This document shows, piece by piece, positions 21,358-33,596 of a stretch of DNA of 64,000 nt. The stretch is taken from NCBI GenBank assembly GCA_023053575.1, contig JAKZAP010000003.1, forward strand, positions 2,580,561 to 2,644,560, written 5' to 3'. Numbering within the stretch: position 1 is the stretch's first letter; each line of letters opens with the position of its first letter. This DNA is from Branchinecta lynchi. Lineage: Eukaryota > Arthropoda > Branchiopoda > Anostraca > Branchinectidae. A program made the translations under genes and the position numbers. Under the pieces are notes generated by a model. It ran no database searches and was not told where the DNA came from. It saw nothing but the letters and a program-made list of their open reading frames with translations.

Positions 21358-23495
21358 ATGGCACTTGCCCTTCGGCCAAGTGCCATATAGCGATCGCAAT
21401 TTCTGTCCGTCCGTCGGTCTGTCGGTCTGTCGGTCTGTCCAGGTTTTGCTAGTTCGGGCACTTCCAGATAAGCTAGGACGATTAGGAAGTTGGAAATAGT
21501 CACTTCCCCGATCCGAGCACCGTGGGGGGAGTGGAGGGAGCGGGAATCCGGAATCTTGAGGTATTTTTAACTTTTGAACAGGTGATCGGATCTCGATGAA
21601 ACTTGATATTTGGAACGACCTCATGCCTCAGACAACCCACTTAAAATCTGGACCGGATGCGGTGACTTTTGGGGGGAGCTGGAGGGGGCAACCGGAAATC
21701 TTGGGAAACGCTATGAGTGGAGTGATCGAGATGAAACTTGGTGGGAAGACACCTAGCAAACACTAGATACATCATTGACATAACCGAGCCGATTCGGGCA
21801 CTGTGGGGGGGAGCGGAGGGAGGGGGAATCCGGAACCTTGAGGTATTTATAACTTTTGAACGGGTGATCAGATCTCGATGGAACTTGATATTTGGAAAGA
21901 CCTCATGCATCAGACGACGTACTTAAAATCCGGACCGGATCCGGTGACTTTTGGGGGGAGCTGGAGGGGGCAACCGGAAATCTTGGGAAACGCTATGAGT
22001 GGAGGGATCGAGACGAAACTTGGTGGGAAGACACCTAGCAAACACTAGATACATCATTGACATAACCAAGCCGATTCGGGTACTGTGGGGGGGGAGTGGA
22101 GGGAGGGGGAATCCGGAATCTTGAGGTATTTATAACTTTGAACGGGTGATCGGATCTCGATGAAACTTGATATTTGGAACGACCTCATGCCTCAGACGAC
22201 CCACTTAAAATTCGGACCGGATCCGGTGACTTTTGGGGGGAGCTGGAGGGGGCAACCGGAAATCCGAAACGCTATGAGTGGAGGGATCGAGATGAAACTT
22301 GGTGGGAAGACACCTAGCAAACACTAGATACATCATTGACATAACCGAGCCGATTCGGGTACTGTGGGGGGGGGGGGAGTGGAGGGAGGGGGAATCCGGA
22401 ATCTTGAGGTATTTATAACTTTTGAACGGGTGATCGGATCTCGATGGAACTTGATATTTGGATTGACCTCATGCCTCTGACGACCCACTTAAAATCCGGA
22501 CCGGATCCGGTGACTTTTGGGGGGAGCTGGAGGAGGCAACCGGAAATCTTGGGAAACGCTATGAGTGGAGGGGTCGAGATGAAACTTGGTGGGAAGACAC
22601 CTAGTATACTCTAGAAACATCATTGACATGACCGAGCCGATTCGGGCACTGTCGGGGGAGTGGAGGGAGGGGAATCCGGAATCTTGAGGTATTTATAACT
22701 TTTTAACGGGTGACCGGATCTCGATGAAACTTTATTTGGAACGACCTCATGCCTCAGACGACCCACTTAAAATCCGGACCGGATCCGGTGACTTTTGGGG
22801 GGAGCTGGAGGGGGGAACCGGAAATCTTGGGAAACGCTGTGAGTGGAGGGATCGAGATGAAACTTGGTGTGAAGATACATCATTGAAATAACCGAGCCAA
22901 TTCGGGCACTGTGGGGGGAGTGGAGGGAGGGGGAATCCGGAATCTTGAGGTATTTATAACTTTTGAACGGGTGATCGGATCTCGATGGAACTTGATATTT
23001 GGAAAGGCCTCATGCCTCAGACGACCCACTTAAAATCCGGACCGGATCCGGTGACTTTTGGGGGAGCTGGAGGGGTTAACCGGAAATCTTGGGAAACGCT
23101 ATGAGTGGAGGGATCGAGATGAAACTTGGTGGGAAGACACCTAGCAAACACTAGATACTTCATTGACATGACCGAGCCGATTCGGGCACTGTTGGGGGAG
23201 TGGAGGGAGGGGGAATCCGGAATCTTGAGGTATTTATAACTTTTGAACGGGTGATCGGATCTCGATGGAACTTGATATTTGGAAAGGCCTCATGCCTCAG
23301 ACGACCCACTTAAAATCCGGACCGGATCCGGTGACTTTTGGGGGGAGCTGGATGGGAGAACCGGAAATATTGGAAAACGCTATGAGTGGAGGGATCGAGA
23401 TGAAACTTGGTGGGAAGACACCTAGCAAACACTAGATATATCATTGACATAACCGAGCCGCGCCTACTCGTAACAAGTGCCATCTCGTAGCTCTT
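21358..23495. repeat. ATGGCACTTG-family element with about seven 290-bp tandem units
   Basis: Ends: ATGGCACTTG (21358-21367) and CAAGTGCCAT (23474-23483, followed by AGCTCTTGTTG). Next to the left end is a run of GTCC/GTCG/GTCT tetranucleotides (21405-21440). The body is a tandem array with unit landmarks GAGCCGATTCGGG, a G run, GGGGGAATCCGGAATC, TTTGAACGGGTGATCGGATC, TCGATGAAACTTGATATTTGG, GACCTCATGCCTCAGACGAC, ATCCGGACCGGATCCGGTGAC, CGCTATGAGTGGAGGGATCG and CACCTAGCAAACACTAGATAC. Units are 90% or more alike by eye, so the array looks young or homogenised. No protein coding. Confidence 0.85.
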
Positions 23496-23599
23496 GTTGT
23501 TTTTTTTGTGTGTAAAGGCTATCTATCTATCTATGTATAGTTGATCAAGTAGCCTGTAATAATTCTTGAATCAAGATAGAAATATCCGATTCTTTTATT

Positions 23600-23795
23600 C
23601 TTTGCTTCCCTGAGCTCAAGCTGACTTTGAAACAAATATTCAGAGAATGCATAAGACGGATACGTCAGCTACGATGTTATGGCAGCGATATTTTGGTTCC
23701 TCGGGGGTCCTCGTCAGGCTTTCAATCTATATCCGATTCTGTATCCGAACATCGCTGCCAAAGCATCGTCGCTGACTTATCAATTTTATGCATTA
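23600..23795. mobile_element. Fold-back element (family FB), copy 2
   Basis: Lead-in GAGCTCAAGCTGACTTTGAA, then arm AATGCATAAGACGGATACG with GTCAGC and GGCAGCGAT. The opposing arm ATCGCTGCC, CGTCGCTGACTTATC and TTTTATGCATT ends at 23795. A (CTAT)n microsatellite lies just before at 23520-23537. Confidence 0.6.
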
Positions 23796-24628
23796 CCTGA
23801 GTAGCTATATCTTTGCAAGAAATATTTTAACATCGTCGTCTTACTATTTAAAGACATAGGAAATCCATCCACTAGCTTAGTTCTCCCATCAACTTGGTAG
23901 TTCTGCCGTATTCGCCGGAATCCGGAGACAAAGATAACTTTCGTAATTTCTAATAATGTGTTTGTCCAGTTGTTCGCGTCGGTATAGGGTTGGTAAGACG
24001 ACTGACCCATCTGTCAGCGCCTACTCACGGGAACTACCAGGTCGGAAATTTTCCCTACTAGGTAAATGGTGATGACCGGAATCTGAAGTAAACTGACAAA
24101 GTTTGGAAAGAACAACATCATCTGACCAAACTTATGGGATAGTTTATTTTGAGGTCAAGAGCGTACCTATGTTGTGAACTAATTAATCAATCAAGAGAGA
24201 AAACGATTACCTAAGGGGATCTGGTTAAGGGGTTGACTGGAGATGAATAACACTTTGTCTACGCGATCTGGCACAGACCGGAAGTGTCTATGACCCGATT
24301 TTCTGGACAAAGAAGTAATACATATATCTCCTCTATGCGATATCGCCGAAACCTTTGTTCCTGTTCTTAATTGACAGGTCCGGACCCAGTAGTTTGTTGC
24401 AGGGAGGGAGGGGGGGGGGTACTTTTTTTCTTGAAAATATTCGTTTTTTCTGCAAAAACAGTCGGTAAGAATTACCAGCCAGTCGGTAAACTCCTTGCCC
24501 CCATCCAAAGAAACAAAACAAAATACTTTGGCTCGTAACGCCTCTGTACATACATGCGTTTACGACACTCGTTATAACACGTTACGTCAGGCGGTTTCTG
24601 TGGAACTGGTGAAAAGAAACATAAAATA
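23796..24628. other. Intronic; repeat CAGTCGG at 24390-24550, no exon recognised
   Basis: 24400-24550 (CAGTCGGTAAACTCCTTGCC, then TTTTGGCTCGTAACGCCTC) matches 26240-26320. A minus-strand block around 24035-24140 has an acceptor- and donor-like frame encoding a hydrophobic stretch, but its phase does not fit the channel gene. Confidence 0.4.
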
Positions 24629-25866
24629 GGGGAGCTCGGGGTTGACTCGGACACTAAATTTCCTTTTCTTGCTAGGCCGCCATTTCTCTGCAGATTTACA
24701 TCCTTTTTGTTGTCAAACGTGTAGAATGTCTGGTAGAATAGCTGGTAATTTTTTCCGATTTTTTTCTACATCAGGTTTTTAAGTAAGCATTTTTTTCTGG
24801 TTTTCAATTTGTCCGAACCAACCCCGTACCCATGGGGTTGGTTCGGACATTATTTGTAATGGATTTTTTTTTTACTCGACTATATTTGAATATATTAGAA
24901 AGTGATGATGTTACAGATCAAAAGTAAACACAAAACTAAAGAAAACAAATGTTTCTAGAGGCGAGGTGCATTAAATTGAACATCCTTCATTTGTCCTTTC
25001 AGTTAACCTAGCAATTCCAGAGGCTTGGTAACTTAAAACTTCTATCAGTAAAGTTCGGTCGATTCTACAGAAAGATGATTTTACGCCCAGTTGTACGCAG
25101 AAAGAATATCTTCAAGCCCCACAACGAACTTTTATTCAATGAACCTCCTTTTCTTTCGACTTTCCGACATAAGAACATTTTCCCAAACATAACTTCATAA
25201 GGACGAATTCGTGTTTCTTTTTCCTCCTGAAAATATAGTAAGCATACTTAATTATATTAAATCATTAAATAAATAAGAAATTAGTGTTTTACTTTATTGT
25301 AGACATTCTACTAGCTAGTTTTCTTCGGTTGTGGCCATCTCTTTTTAGCTCGTTAGTTTCTCAAACTAATTTTGTTAAAAAATAATACGATAAGGATTCT
25401 GATAACATCTTTTTGCATTTTTCTAAGTCAGTTTCGGTTTTGTATGGCATATCATTAGGGAAAGACTGTCCGAACCAACCCCTTCAAAACTGTCCGGACC
25501 AACCTGACTGAAATAACAAAATGGCGTACTACAGAAAAATTAACTGATCTATCTTTTTAATACTAAGCAGGCTACACACCTCAATTACTAAACTCTCTAT
25601 TGTCATTTAATCGCCTTCCAATTATCGCTAATCTTCGGCGTACAGTTTTTCAACCGACCATGAGCTAAAAACTTCTACCTCAAGAAAACCAATTTTTTCA
25701 ACTTTTTGTCAAAACCAGAAAAGCAAGTACCATGAAAATCTGGTACAAAGTTGGATCACTAGAAGGCAGATCTTATGTATTTGTGTCCAATTTTAACGAA
25801 AACTTTTAATATTTGTTTTGCGGGTGTCCAGACCAACCCCGTGTCCGATCCAACCCCGAGCTCCCC
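24629..25866. mobile_element. TA-flanked DNA element with GGGGAGCTCGGGGTTG termini
   Basis: Left end GGGGAGCTCGGGGTTG (24629) and right end CAACCCCGAGCTCCCC (25866) are perfect inverted repeats of 16 bp, continuing imperfectly through CGGACAC. Both flanks are TA (24627-24628 and 25867-25868), as in Tc1/mariner-type insertion. The terminal motif recurs inside: GTCCGAACCAACCCC at 24809 and inverted at 24833 around CATG (a hairpin), and again at 25468, 25490 and 25825. No transposase frame, so it is a non-autonomous element of 1238 bp. Confidence 0.8.
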
Positions 25867-25979
25867 TACCCATACAAATGTTTAAGAAGACTTCAACGAA
25901 GTTCTTCTCCCCAAAAGTCGAGTTTCATCGTCGAAAGCGGTTGAAACCTTATACAAACCTGCAGGGGCATCAAGCTAGG

Positions 25980-26330
25980 GGCGACGCCCCCCCCCCCCAA
26001 ATGTTTTCGGCCAGTGGGTACAAAATAGCCCAGTCGGTGCGAAGCCACGCGATTTTTCGTCAAACAGTTTTTCATGGAAACAGTGGATTTTTTTTAAATC
26101 AGTCGGTTTTTCGTGAAAATAATCATTTTTCTTACAGATAGTAGTGTTTCTTAAAATCAGTCGATTTTTTGTCTACACAGTTGTTTTTTCTCAGTAACAG
26201 TCGTTTTTATCTGCAAAAAAAAATCGGAAAAAGGACGAACCAGTCGGTAAATCCTTTCCCCCCCAAAAAAAAAGAAAGAAAAAAAAAGAAATTTATTTTG
26301 GCTAGTAACACCTCTGCAAACCTGTACTTG
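25980..26330 (+). repeat. CAGTCGG repeat cluster with homopolymer runs
   Basis: Contains repeated CAGTCGGTTTTTCGTG-like words about every 35-45 bases, C and A runs, and an end GGCTAGTAACACCTCTG that matches 24530-24550. Together with 24390-24550 it flanks the TA element, so that element may have inserted into a CAGTCGG repeat. Confidence 0.5.
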
Positions 26331-27103
<773 letters not shown>

Positions 27104-27295
27104 TTAAAAAGCATTTCAGTTCGATCTCTCACCTCGATAGGGCATGACTGAGCCATGACATAGTCTGTAATCTCCATAGGGAACACCATAGGATTTATCT
27201 CCGTCCCGCCTCCGATCGATAGAGAGTGATGGGGGCATCTGGGGGAAAAAGCTTCTAAAGTGCCTCTGCGGAACTCGTTCCCAAGGACATCTAAC

Positions 27296-27859
27296 GGGAC
27301 TGACTAACAAGAGGCACGGCACAGGAGGCACGAATAAGAAACAGAGATTAGGAAGTAGTAGGTATAGAGAAGTAAGTACCTCGTAACTCCAGAGCCTAAA
27401 AGAAGGCGCGTTAGAGTATTGTTCCTGTCCCTCACACTGAACGCCCTTTTATTTTTTGTGCCTCTTTTTAGTACTTGTGCCTCCTCCCAAGAACAAATAA
27501 TCTGACAGAACGCCCGTCTCCCTATCTGTGTAATATGAAGATGCGGAGTCGAATATTTCCCCATATCCTGTCCGCTACGAAACGAGCGGAGGTTACTAGC
27601 TTCGCGCCACATGACCTTTCAATACCTCCAAAAAGCTAAGTCGCTGTTAAGTCGCTGGTGAGGAAAAGTAGGAGTAGAAGCTGAAGTTCTATGGAGGCGC
27701 TCCAGAGCGGGTCAGCGCGCGGAGTATGCCTCCTGCCAACCTCCTTCACTATTTCTTGTGCGATAAGCAATGGCGAAGACGGGAGAGGAGTAAACGGGTA
27801 TCAACATCGGCTAAAAGCTGAAATAGCGTAAGTAGCAGTGTCTCGTTTTAGTCGATCCC
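27296..27859. mobile_element. DNA element with 9-bp target duplication (GGGAT/GAGGCACGG family), copy 1
   Basis: Starts GGGACTGACTAACAAGAGG and ends with the complement of GGGATCGACTAAAACGAG, inverted termini of about 22 bp. Flanks are ACATCTAAC (27287-27295) and ATATCTAAC (27860-27868), a 9-bp duplication with one difference. Length 564 bp. It shares the terminus and the GAGGCACG/GCCTCCT words with the element at 40272-42240. A 9-bp duplication with GG-starting termini suggests a Mutator-like (MULE) element. No transposase is encoded. Confidence 0.8.
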
Positions 27860-27868
27860 ATATCTAAC

Positions 27869-28935
27869 GCCTTGAATCCGATTTCGTTGGAAAGATGAAC
27901 AAACATGTGGGTATTCCCCCTTTTTACAACAGTAATTATTATTTTATTTATTCAACTTCAAATACAAAAACACTAATTAATCATCACTTAACAGATGTCG
28001 CCAGATAAGAAGAGAGTAGTACAGCGGATGTGAAGCCATCGCACAAGGCAGCCACGATGCTCAAGATTTCCTCACTATCTCGTCGAAAGTATGACAGTGG
28101 TTGAGCACAAACACCTGACTAATGTTCTCTCCGGGTGGGATCGAGGCGGATCAGACGACGGAAAATCCGTCTGTAGCACGCTTCAAGCACATTCCTAGAT
28201 TTCGCTGTACTATTGTATGACAAAGAAATCTCAAAAGACTGGTAGCAGAAAGTTTTAAACAATCACACTTTGATAACAGGATTAACGTCACTAAACTTTC
28301 AAATAAGCATATTCCCACGCTGGCATTAGCTGTGAGTCAGCTCACGGAGATGGGAATCATCCCTTAACTTATTATTACTTACTGTTTTCGTTCTAACCTC
28401 GTGAGAAGTTAGTAATTAAATAGTAAGGAATTGTAACTTGCTTACCACGCCGGGGAGCGTGGTAAGAAACAGCCTATAGGTATAGAGCAAGGCACCAAAA
28501 CAAGTTTGTACTATGTACAGCAACAGTGTCTTCCCATTACAGACGCTCGTTCAGACAATACTTTAGTACATCACCTGAACATGTGAACAGCGACTGTCTA
28601 TTCGCTGTGGAATGCCACTGAACGTGACTTTACAACTTTTGTCTGTAAACGCTGCTCATGTATCTGTAAAGATATACGGCAATTAAAAACTATTATTAAC
28701 TACGATCTCTGTGACAAGATTGCCGCGATATTTCGCTGAGAGTCGATTAAATTGTTCCACCCATGGCGCAAAGAAGCAAAATCACAATCAGGGTTTCCCA
28801 GTTTGATTTCTGCACGTCATCTAAGCTTTTCCGTTAGAACCTGATTATGGTGCTAAAAATCCTGGCAGGAATCGGGAATCTCAGTCCGCGGGTTCCTGAT
28901 GGTCCAACGCATTAGAGTTTAACCGACAGAGATCA
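27869..28935. other. Intergenic between the two divergent genes; one hairpin
   Basis: No exon seen. A 10-bp perfect stem (CTTACCACGC / GCGTGGTAAG, loop CGGGGA) lies at 28441-28466; no follow-up structure suggests a function. Because the two host genes start at 27100 (leftward) and 35214 (rightward), promoter elements could lie here, but none is identifiable by eye. Confidence 0.4.
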
Positions 28936-28940
28936 GATAA

Positions 28941-29411
28941 GGAGGGTTTTCGCGCGCTGGAAAGCGAAGTCGGAATCACTTTCCAATGGGTTTCGCGCTA
29001 CTTCGGAAAGTTGCCGAGCTCTCCAACCCGGTTTTTGCGCTTCGGAAGCAGCTTTCCCGGAAGGGGATTCCACGAAGATAGTGGAAAGCTCCGCGGAAAG
29101 TTGAATGTTTCGGCGGGAATTTCAAAGGTGTGGAAAAAACAATGCAAGTATCACTAATAAATAAAGAAAATGGCAAGCGTTATTAGGGTGGCTTCGATAG
29201 AATATATGAGAATCAAAGAACCGTTAAGTGAACCAAATTTATTAGAAATAGTTTGTAATTTAACATTTTCCCGGCGATGTCAGCTTTCCATGTCTTTTCG
29301 CAATCAGTCAAGCGGGAAAGTGGAAAGTTATTCCGGGAATCGCTTTCCCAAAGTTTTCGCAATGCGCTTCCCTCGCCAGAAAGTGATTCCGAGATCTCGC
29401 GAAAACCCTCC
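28941..29411. mobile_element. GGAGGGTTTTCGCG-ended element, copy 1
   Basis: Left end GGAGGGTTTTCGCGCG, right end CTCGCGAAAACCCTCC, inverted termini. The inside has repeated GGAAAG, CTTTCC and GGAATC words that make long partly self-complementary stretches (fold-back type). A related copy lies at 33081-33392. The 139-residue plus-strand frame over it (29170-29589) is spurious. Confidence 0.65.
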
Positions 29412-29593
29412 TATAGTCTACGTACACATCACTTTTCCCCCTAAAAACACGCCCGAAACAGTTGACGAAAACACGGTTGAAAAACGACGTCACTTAGTTT
29501 GTCTGTTCTCTATCGATAATCGGTTTCATCCAATGAACTTACTCTTTCAAATTTGTGTACCTCTATGTGCTTGTCTCTCTACGCTTTAAGTAT

Positions 29594-29825
29594 TTAAAGG
29601 ACCCCTCGCACTATTTACCCTTCAACTTACAGTATTTTAATATATTTGAACACTGTAAAACTAGGCTCTGCTTTGAACAAATAACCCCAGGTTTTTGCTG
29701 TACTAAGCCTTTTGTGAGACCCGTTGACTTAGCGAAAATAGGGAAACAATTTACATAACCGGTTTTTCTGATGCAAAAACTTCTCGCAGACGCAGTTAGT
29801 ATTATAGATAAGACAGGTCCTTTAA
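29594..29825. mobile_element. TTAA family F1, short copy
   Basis: Bounded by TTAA at 29594-29597 and 29822-29825, with inverted ends TTAAAGGACC and GGTCCTTTAA. Internal landmarks GGGAAACAATTTACATAA and AAAAACTTCTCGCAGAC are shared with 34096-34467. 232 bp, no coding capacity. Confidence 0.75.
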
Positions 29826-30565
29826 AGTAAGCAAACTTATTTTTGCATCATTTACTTGAATACGCTGAGTTATTTGGATTCTGCTAAGAGATTTTTTGAT
29901 TTTCCACTATCTGCTCTCGTAGTGAGGTTATCCTTATCTACGGCTATCCCACAGCGTAAATACTATTATGACGCGGAATATTTGAATCGGCACACAGACG
30001 CGGCTTTTTAGTGGGCAGTGATAAGCTTGGCGAAGACTGCTTAGTGCCTGAACAAAAAAATGTTCATAAATCATTTTCGTCAAGCATGTGACACAGGTAA
30101 TACCACAAATCTGACAGGGAAATTCCACTATTTGAAAATTGGTTATTCGTGAATAGTGGAGCAACAAAGTAACGCATTTTCATCGGGTCTTCAAGCCTCT
30201 CTAAGTAAATAAGTGAGGTAACAAGACTGTCCCTTCGCTGCCCTTTTCAGTTAAACTTTAACAACTACAAATGTAAGCCACTGGCAAAAAATTAAATAAA
30301 AATGTCCGATTCTTTGTAAGACATATCTTAACATCATTTTCCTACTTACTACAGTCGTACTTGTCCGATAGAGATTAGCGTCTCTGGAAATACAGGTCTT
30401 TGCTTTATGCCCCTGCCACATTTAGTCACATCTGTACGTAATTTGGTTCGCTAATTTGGTTATTACCCACTCTTACGTTTCATCCTGGTCACACCTGGAA
30501 CGAAGAAAGTCGGAGACATATTACCACCATCATCACTCAAAGGTAAACAAAACTGACTAAAGTCA
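29826..30565. other. No gene recognised
   Basis: Short frames only, AT-rich. Confidence 0.35.
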
Positions 30566-31395
30566 GTAGTTACGTTTTTGCTGATACCATGGTATCTGTT
30601 ACCACGGTAACTGGATCTGCAATTAGTCGTTTTTGCAGTTATCGTTGTATCTGATACACGGTGCTCTGCAAAAACGACAATTGTCGAAATTGCACTTCTC
30701 GAAGTCATCCCAGAAGAAAAACAGATATCCAGTTACAGGACTAAGTGATAAACTTCTTTCTCACCAATCTGACAAAATTTGATGAAAGTGCGATGACTTT
30801 TCAGATATCACGACCAGTTACCACGGTCGGACCGTAGTATCTGAATATCTGACTATAACTACACTATAACTGCAAAAACGTCTTTTGACCGTTACGACAA
30901 CTACAAAAACGAATTTAGGCCGTGTATATACCATGGTATCTGCAAAAACACAACTAGTGACTCTGGTCTGTGATTGGTCCAAAGACTCCAAAGATACGTT
31001 TCAAAATAGCGGAGATGGATTTTCCCATCTCGACTATCTTACGGTTTCGGCGAATGTTCTTCCCAGTTTCGACCGTAAGACGGTCTTATTACCGGCGTTA
31101 TTATACCAGGTGTGACTATAGTGGGGCCAAAGCATTATTCTCCGCGTCTGGATGGTTTCGTGTCGTTATGCAAGCAGCGCGTTATTACTAGAGCCCAAGG
31201 TGAAAAAAAAAATACAAATCCCTATGACGAGTCAAAATATTTCAGTGTATCCAAATATCAGATGTAAAAATAAGCTGCCTTTTCAGTTAAACTTTAAAGA
31301 TTATTTCTTTTACAAATGTAAATATGTCCTAAAACAAATTATGTTGCTCAGATCGCAGCGCTCGAGTGCACACAAAAAATAACTTCAAAACCTGC

Positions 31396-31503
31396 CCGAA
31401 CATGGTCCAGGTACCAAATATAAACAGCTTCAAAAACAGAGTTGATAAGTTCTGGGAAGAAAACAACAGCAAGTTCAACACATTGGCTGAATGGTTAAAA
31501 TAG
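31396..31503 (+). mobile_element. LINE ORF2 C-terminal remnant
   Basis: The plus-strand translation contains VPNINSFKNRVDKFWEEN and then ends in a stop, the characteristic 'nAPSVNAFKNRLDKFW' type ending of CR1/L2-like LINE ORF2. Only about 35 residues survive. Confidence 0.5.
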
Positions 31504-31969
31504 CTACAATATCAACCAATTAAAAACTCATCAGACAAACAGAGCATCGAACAGGCAGGCGAACTGCCGGATGGGGCTGAACAACTTTCAGTAACTTAAG
31601 TAAGTATAAATAATCATACCCAGTCACACAAATTTTACATCAGCCAAAGCATGATAAAAGCAAAGGCACGATAACAAATAATCACCTTAGTAATTCTCCA
31701 CATTCCAGTCCAGACCCACTACAAGGTTTAGTACCTATTAGACTCCAAACTAGCATCACTATCATCATTTATCTAAGACAACGGTCACACGAAGCTCAAA
31801 ACAGCGCAGATTTAGATGTAGACAAGTTTTCAATAGCGAAATCAGTGCTGTTTCTCCAACCTGCGCTGTTTTTACCCTAGTGTGACCAGGGTGTCAGTAA
31901 CAGCAAAGAAAGGCACGCCGCTACAAATTCTACGAAAATTATTAACACAACACTTGTCGGGTCCATCAT

Positions 31970-32165
31970 GTTAGTCGAGTGCTTTTTGGAATGCATCGAC
32001 TGATGGGTTGGCAACGGCGTGGGACGGAAGTTCGTTGCAAGCCTCCACGATGTGATTTCCAAACTTCCAGCTGCCGACGTCTTTCTTGAATCGCTGAGAG
32101 CAAAGTTTGAACTCGCGATCCCTGAGACTGTTGGGATTGAGTAATAAACTCATACTCAAATAGGC
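31970..32165 (-). mobile_element. LINE ORF2 C-terminal remnant
   Basis: The minus-strand translation reads LRDREFKLCSQRFKKDVG, GNHIVEACNELPSHAV and NPSVDAFQKALD before a stop. The spacing of R-F-F-S/V-N-LP and SV-AF-LD matches the C-terminal block of CR1/L2-like ORF2. The remainder of the element is missing. Confidence 0.65.
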
Positions 32166-32872
32166 CTCAGTCTAAGAAAGTTACCAGATTTCAATTTGAT
32201 ACCTGGGAAAGCCACTAACTTAACTCGCGGGAATCTGGGCAAAGTTACCCCCTGGACAGGGAGAGTGGGGGAGATGAAAATCCCAAACTATAGTTTTAAC
32301 CCTAGGATCAAGGTACATGAAATTCCACTGTCCTAAGTCCAAACCTGGTAAATTTACGATATTAAGTCATTGGGCGATTTGCGGGCCTAGTTGCTCATGA
32401 ACGTGGAGGGTGGGGGATGTATCCAAAAGTCTCTTCCCAAACTTAGGGTCTATAGGTACAACGAATTTCATCGTCGGAACTCCAGCCTTGGTCATGTTAC
32501 GATCTTAAGTCGTTGGGCAATTTGGGCACAGTTGCCAATGAACATATTACACTATAATACACATATAATACATCTGAATATCAGATATTCAGATACTACG
32601 CTCCAACTGCGGTAACTGATCGTGGTATCTGAAAAAGTGATCTCACTTTCATAATTTTTTGTCAAATTGTTGGGAAAGAAGTTTGGCACTTAGTGATGTG
32701 ACTGAATATCAGTTTTTCTTTTAGGATGACTTTGAAAAGCGCGATTGCAGCAATTTTTGTTTTTGCAGAACAACCGTATATCAGATACCACGATAACTGC
32801 AAAAAGGACTAATTGCAAATCCAGTAACCGTGGTGAAAGATACCATGGTACCCGCAAAAAAGGCAACTTTTA

Positions 32873-33080
32873 GTTTCCTTGTCTTCTTGGTATAGGCCGA
32901 TTTTTTCGTTGTGTTCATCGTCTCAACTTCATGATGGTTTAATTTCGAAAGGTCAGAGACGACGGATGGTTTTGCTAACCTCGTCTAGGGATTCTAAGGT
33001 TAGGATTCTAGGTTTGAGCCGCTCCATTGAAAACAATTGCATGGAGCGTTGACAACTCTCGACTCCAACGAAAGCAAATG
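32873..33080. other. No feature seen
   Basis: Short spacer between two inverted-repeat elements. Confidence 0.3.
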
Positions 33081-33392
33081 TAAGAAAAGTTTTCGCGAGC
33101 TGGAAAGCAAAGTCAGAACCACTTTCCAATGGTTTTCGCGCTGGTTGGTAACCGAAGGAGCTACCCCGGATAGTAAATTTAGAAAGTTAGTTGAAAGCTC
33201 CGCGGGAAATTGAGTGCTTAGGTGGGAATTCTTAAACTGTTGAAATACAGAGCTCAACAATTTCCAGGGGATTTGAGACTTCCATGCGACTTTGCAATCT
33301 GTCCAGTAGGTCCATAAGTTCCAGAGGAACCTGGACAGAGGTTCCAGGAATCTCTTTCCCAATATTTCCCGAATCTCGCGAAAACCATCTTA
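33081..33392. mobile_element. TTTTCGCG-ended element, copy 2
   Basis: Left TAAGAAAAGTTTTCGCGAG, right CTCGCGAAAACCATCTTA. The inside shares GCTGGAAAGCAAAGTC and CACTTTCCAATGG with the copy at 28941-29411. The 120-residue minus-strand frame is read through this repeat and is not called a gene. Confidence 0.6.
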
Positions 33393-33596
33393 TAGCACTC
33401 TAGATGACGTGTAAGTAAAGTGATGGAACAAAATGTACATATCCTTGCACTAGATTGGAAGGGGTAGGCCTAGACTTTCTCAGCCTTTTACCAAAGTAAT
33501 TGTTGTTATCTGTGATTCGATTTGTAATTAATGATTGAGAGACGATGAACAAGATTATTTTGAAGAATTCTACTTGATATGGTAGTATCCAATCGA

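Larger units (their letters stand above)
30566..32872. mobile_element. Large fold-back element with arms of about 295 bp
   Basis: The left arm (30566-30858) and right arm (32575-32872) are reverse complements of each other, interrupted by small differences. Paired landmarks are TACCATGGTATCTGTTACC with TACCATGGTACCCGC; CAATTAGTCGTTTTTGCAG with its complement; and GTAGTATCTGAATATCTGA with its complement. The words GGTATCTG and ATCTGCAAAAAC recur within the arms. A related partial copy is at 50640-50770. The 1.7-kb centre holds LINE remnants and nothing like a transposase. Confidence 0.65.

Noticed and set aside
24035..24145. Hydrophobic minus-strand block with acceptor- and donor-like ends
   Set aside because: The channel's exon 1 and exon 2 already join in frame to give the expected family sequence; this block would add residues absent from all TASK channels.
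28441..28466. Stem-loop resembling a rho-independent terminator
   Set aside because: No bacterial context and no T run after the stem; a chance or repeat-derived palindrome in animal DNA.
29170..29589. Plus-strand open frame of 139 codons
   Set aside because: Runs through the inverted-repeat element 28941-29411 and beyond its border; no motif, and the related copy at 33081 does not keep the frame.
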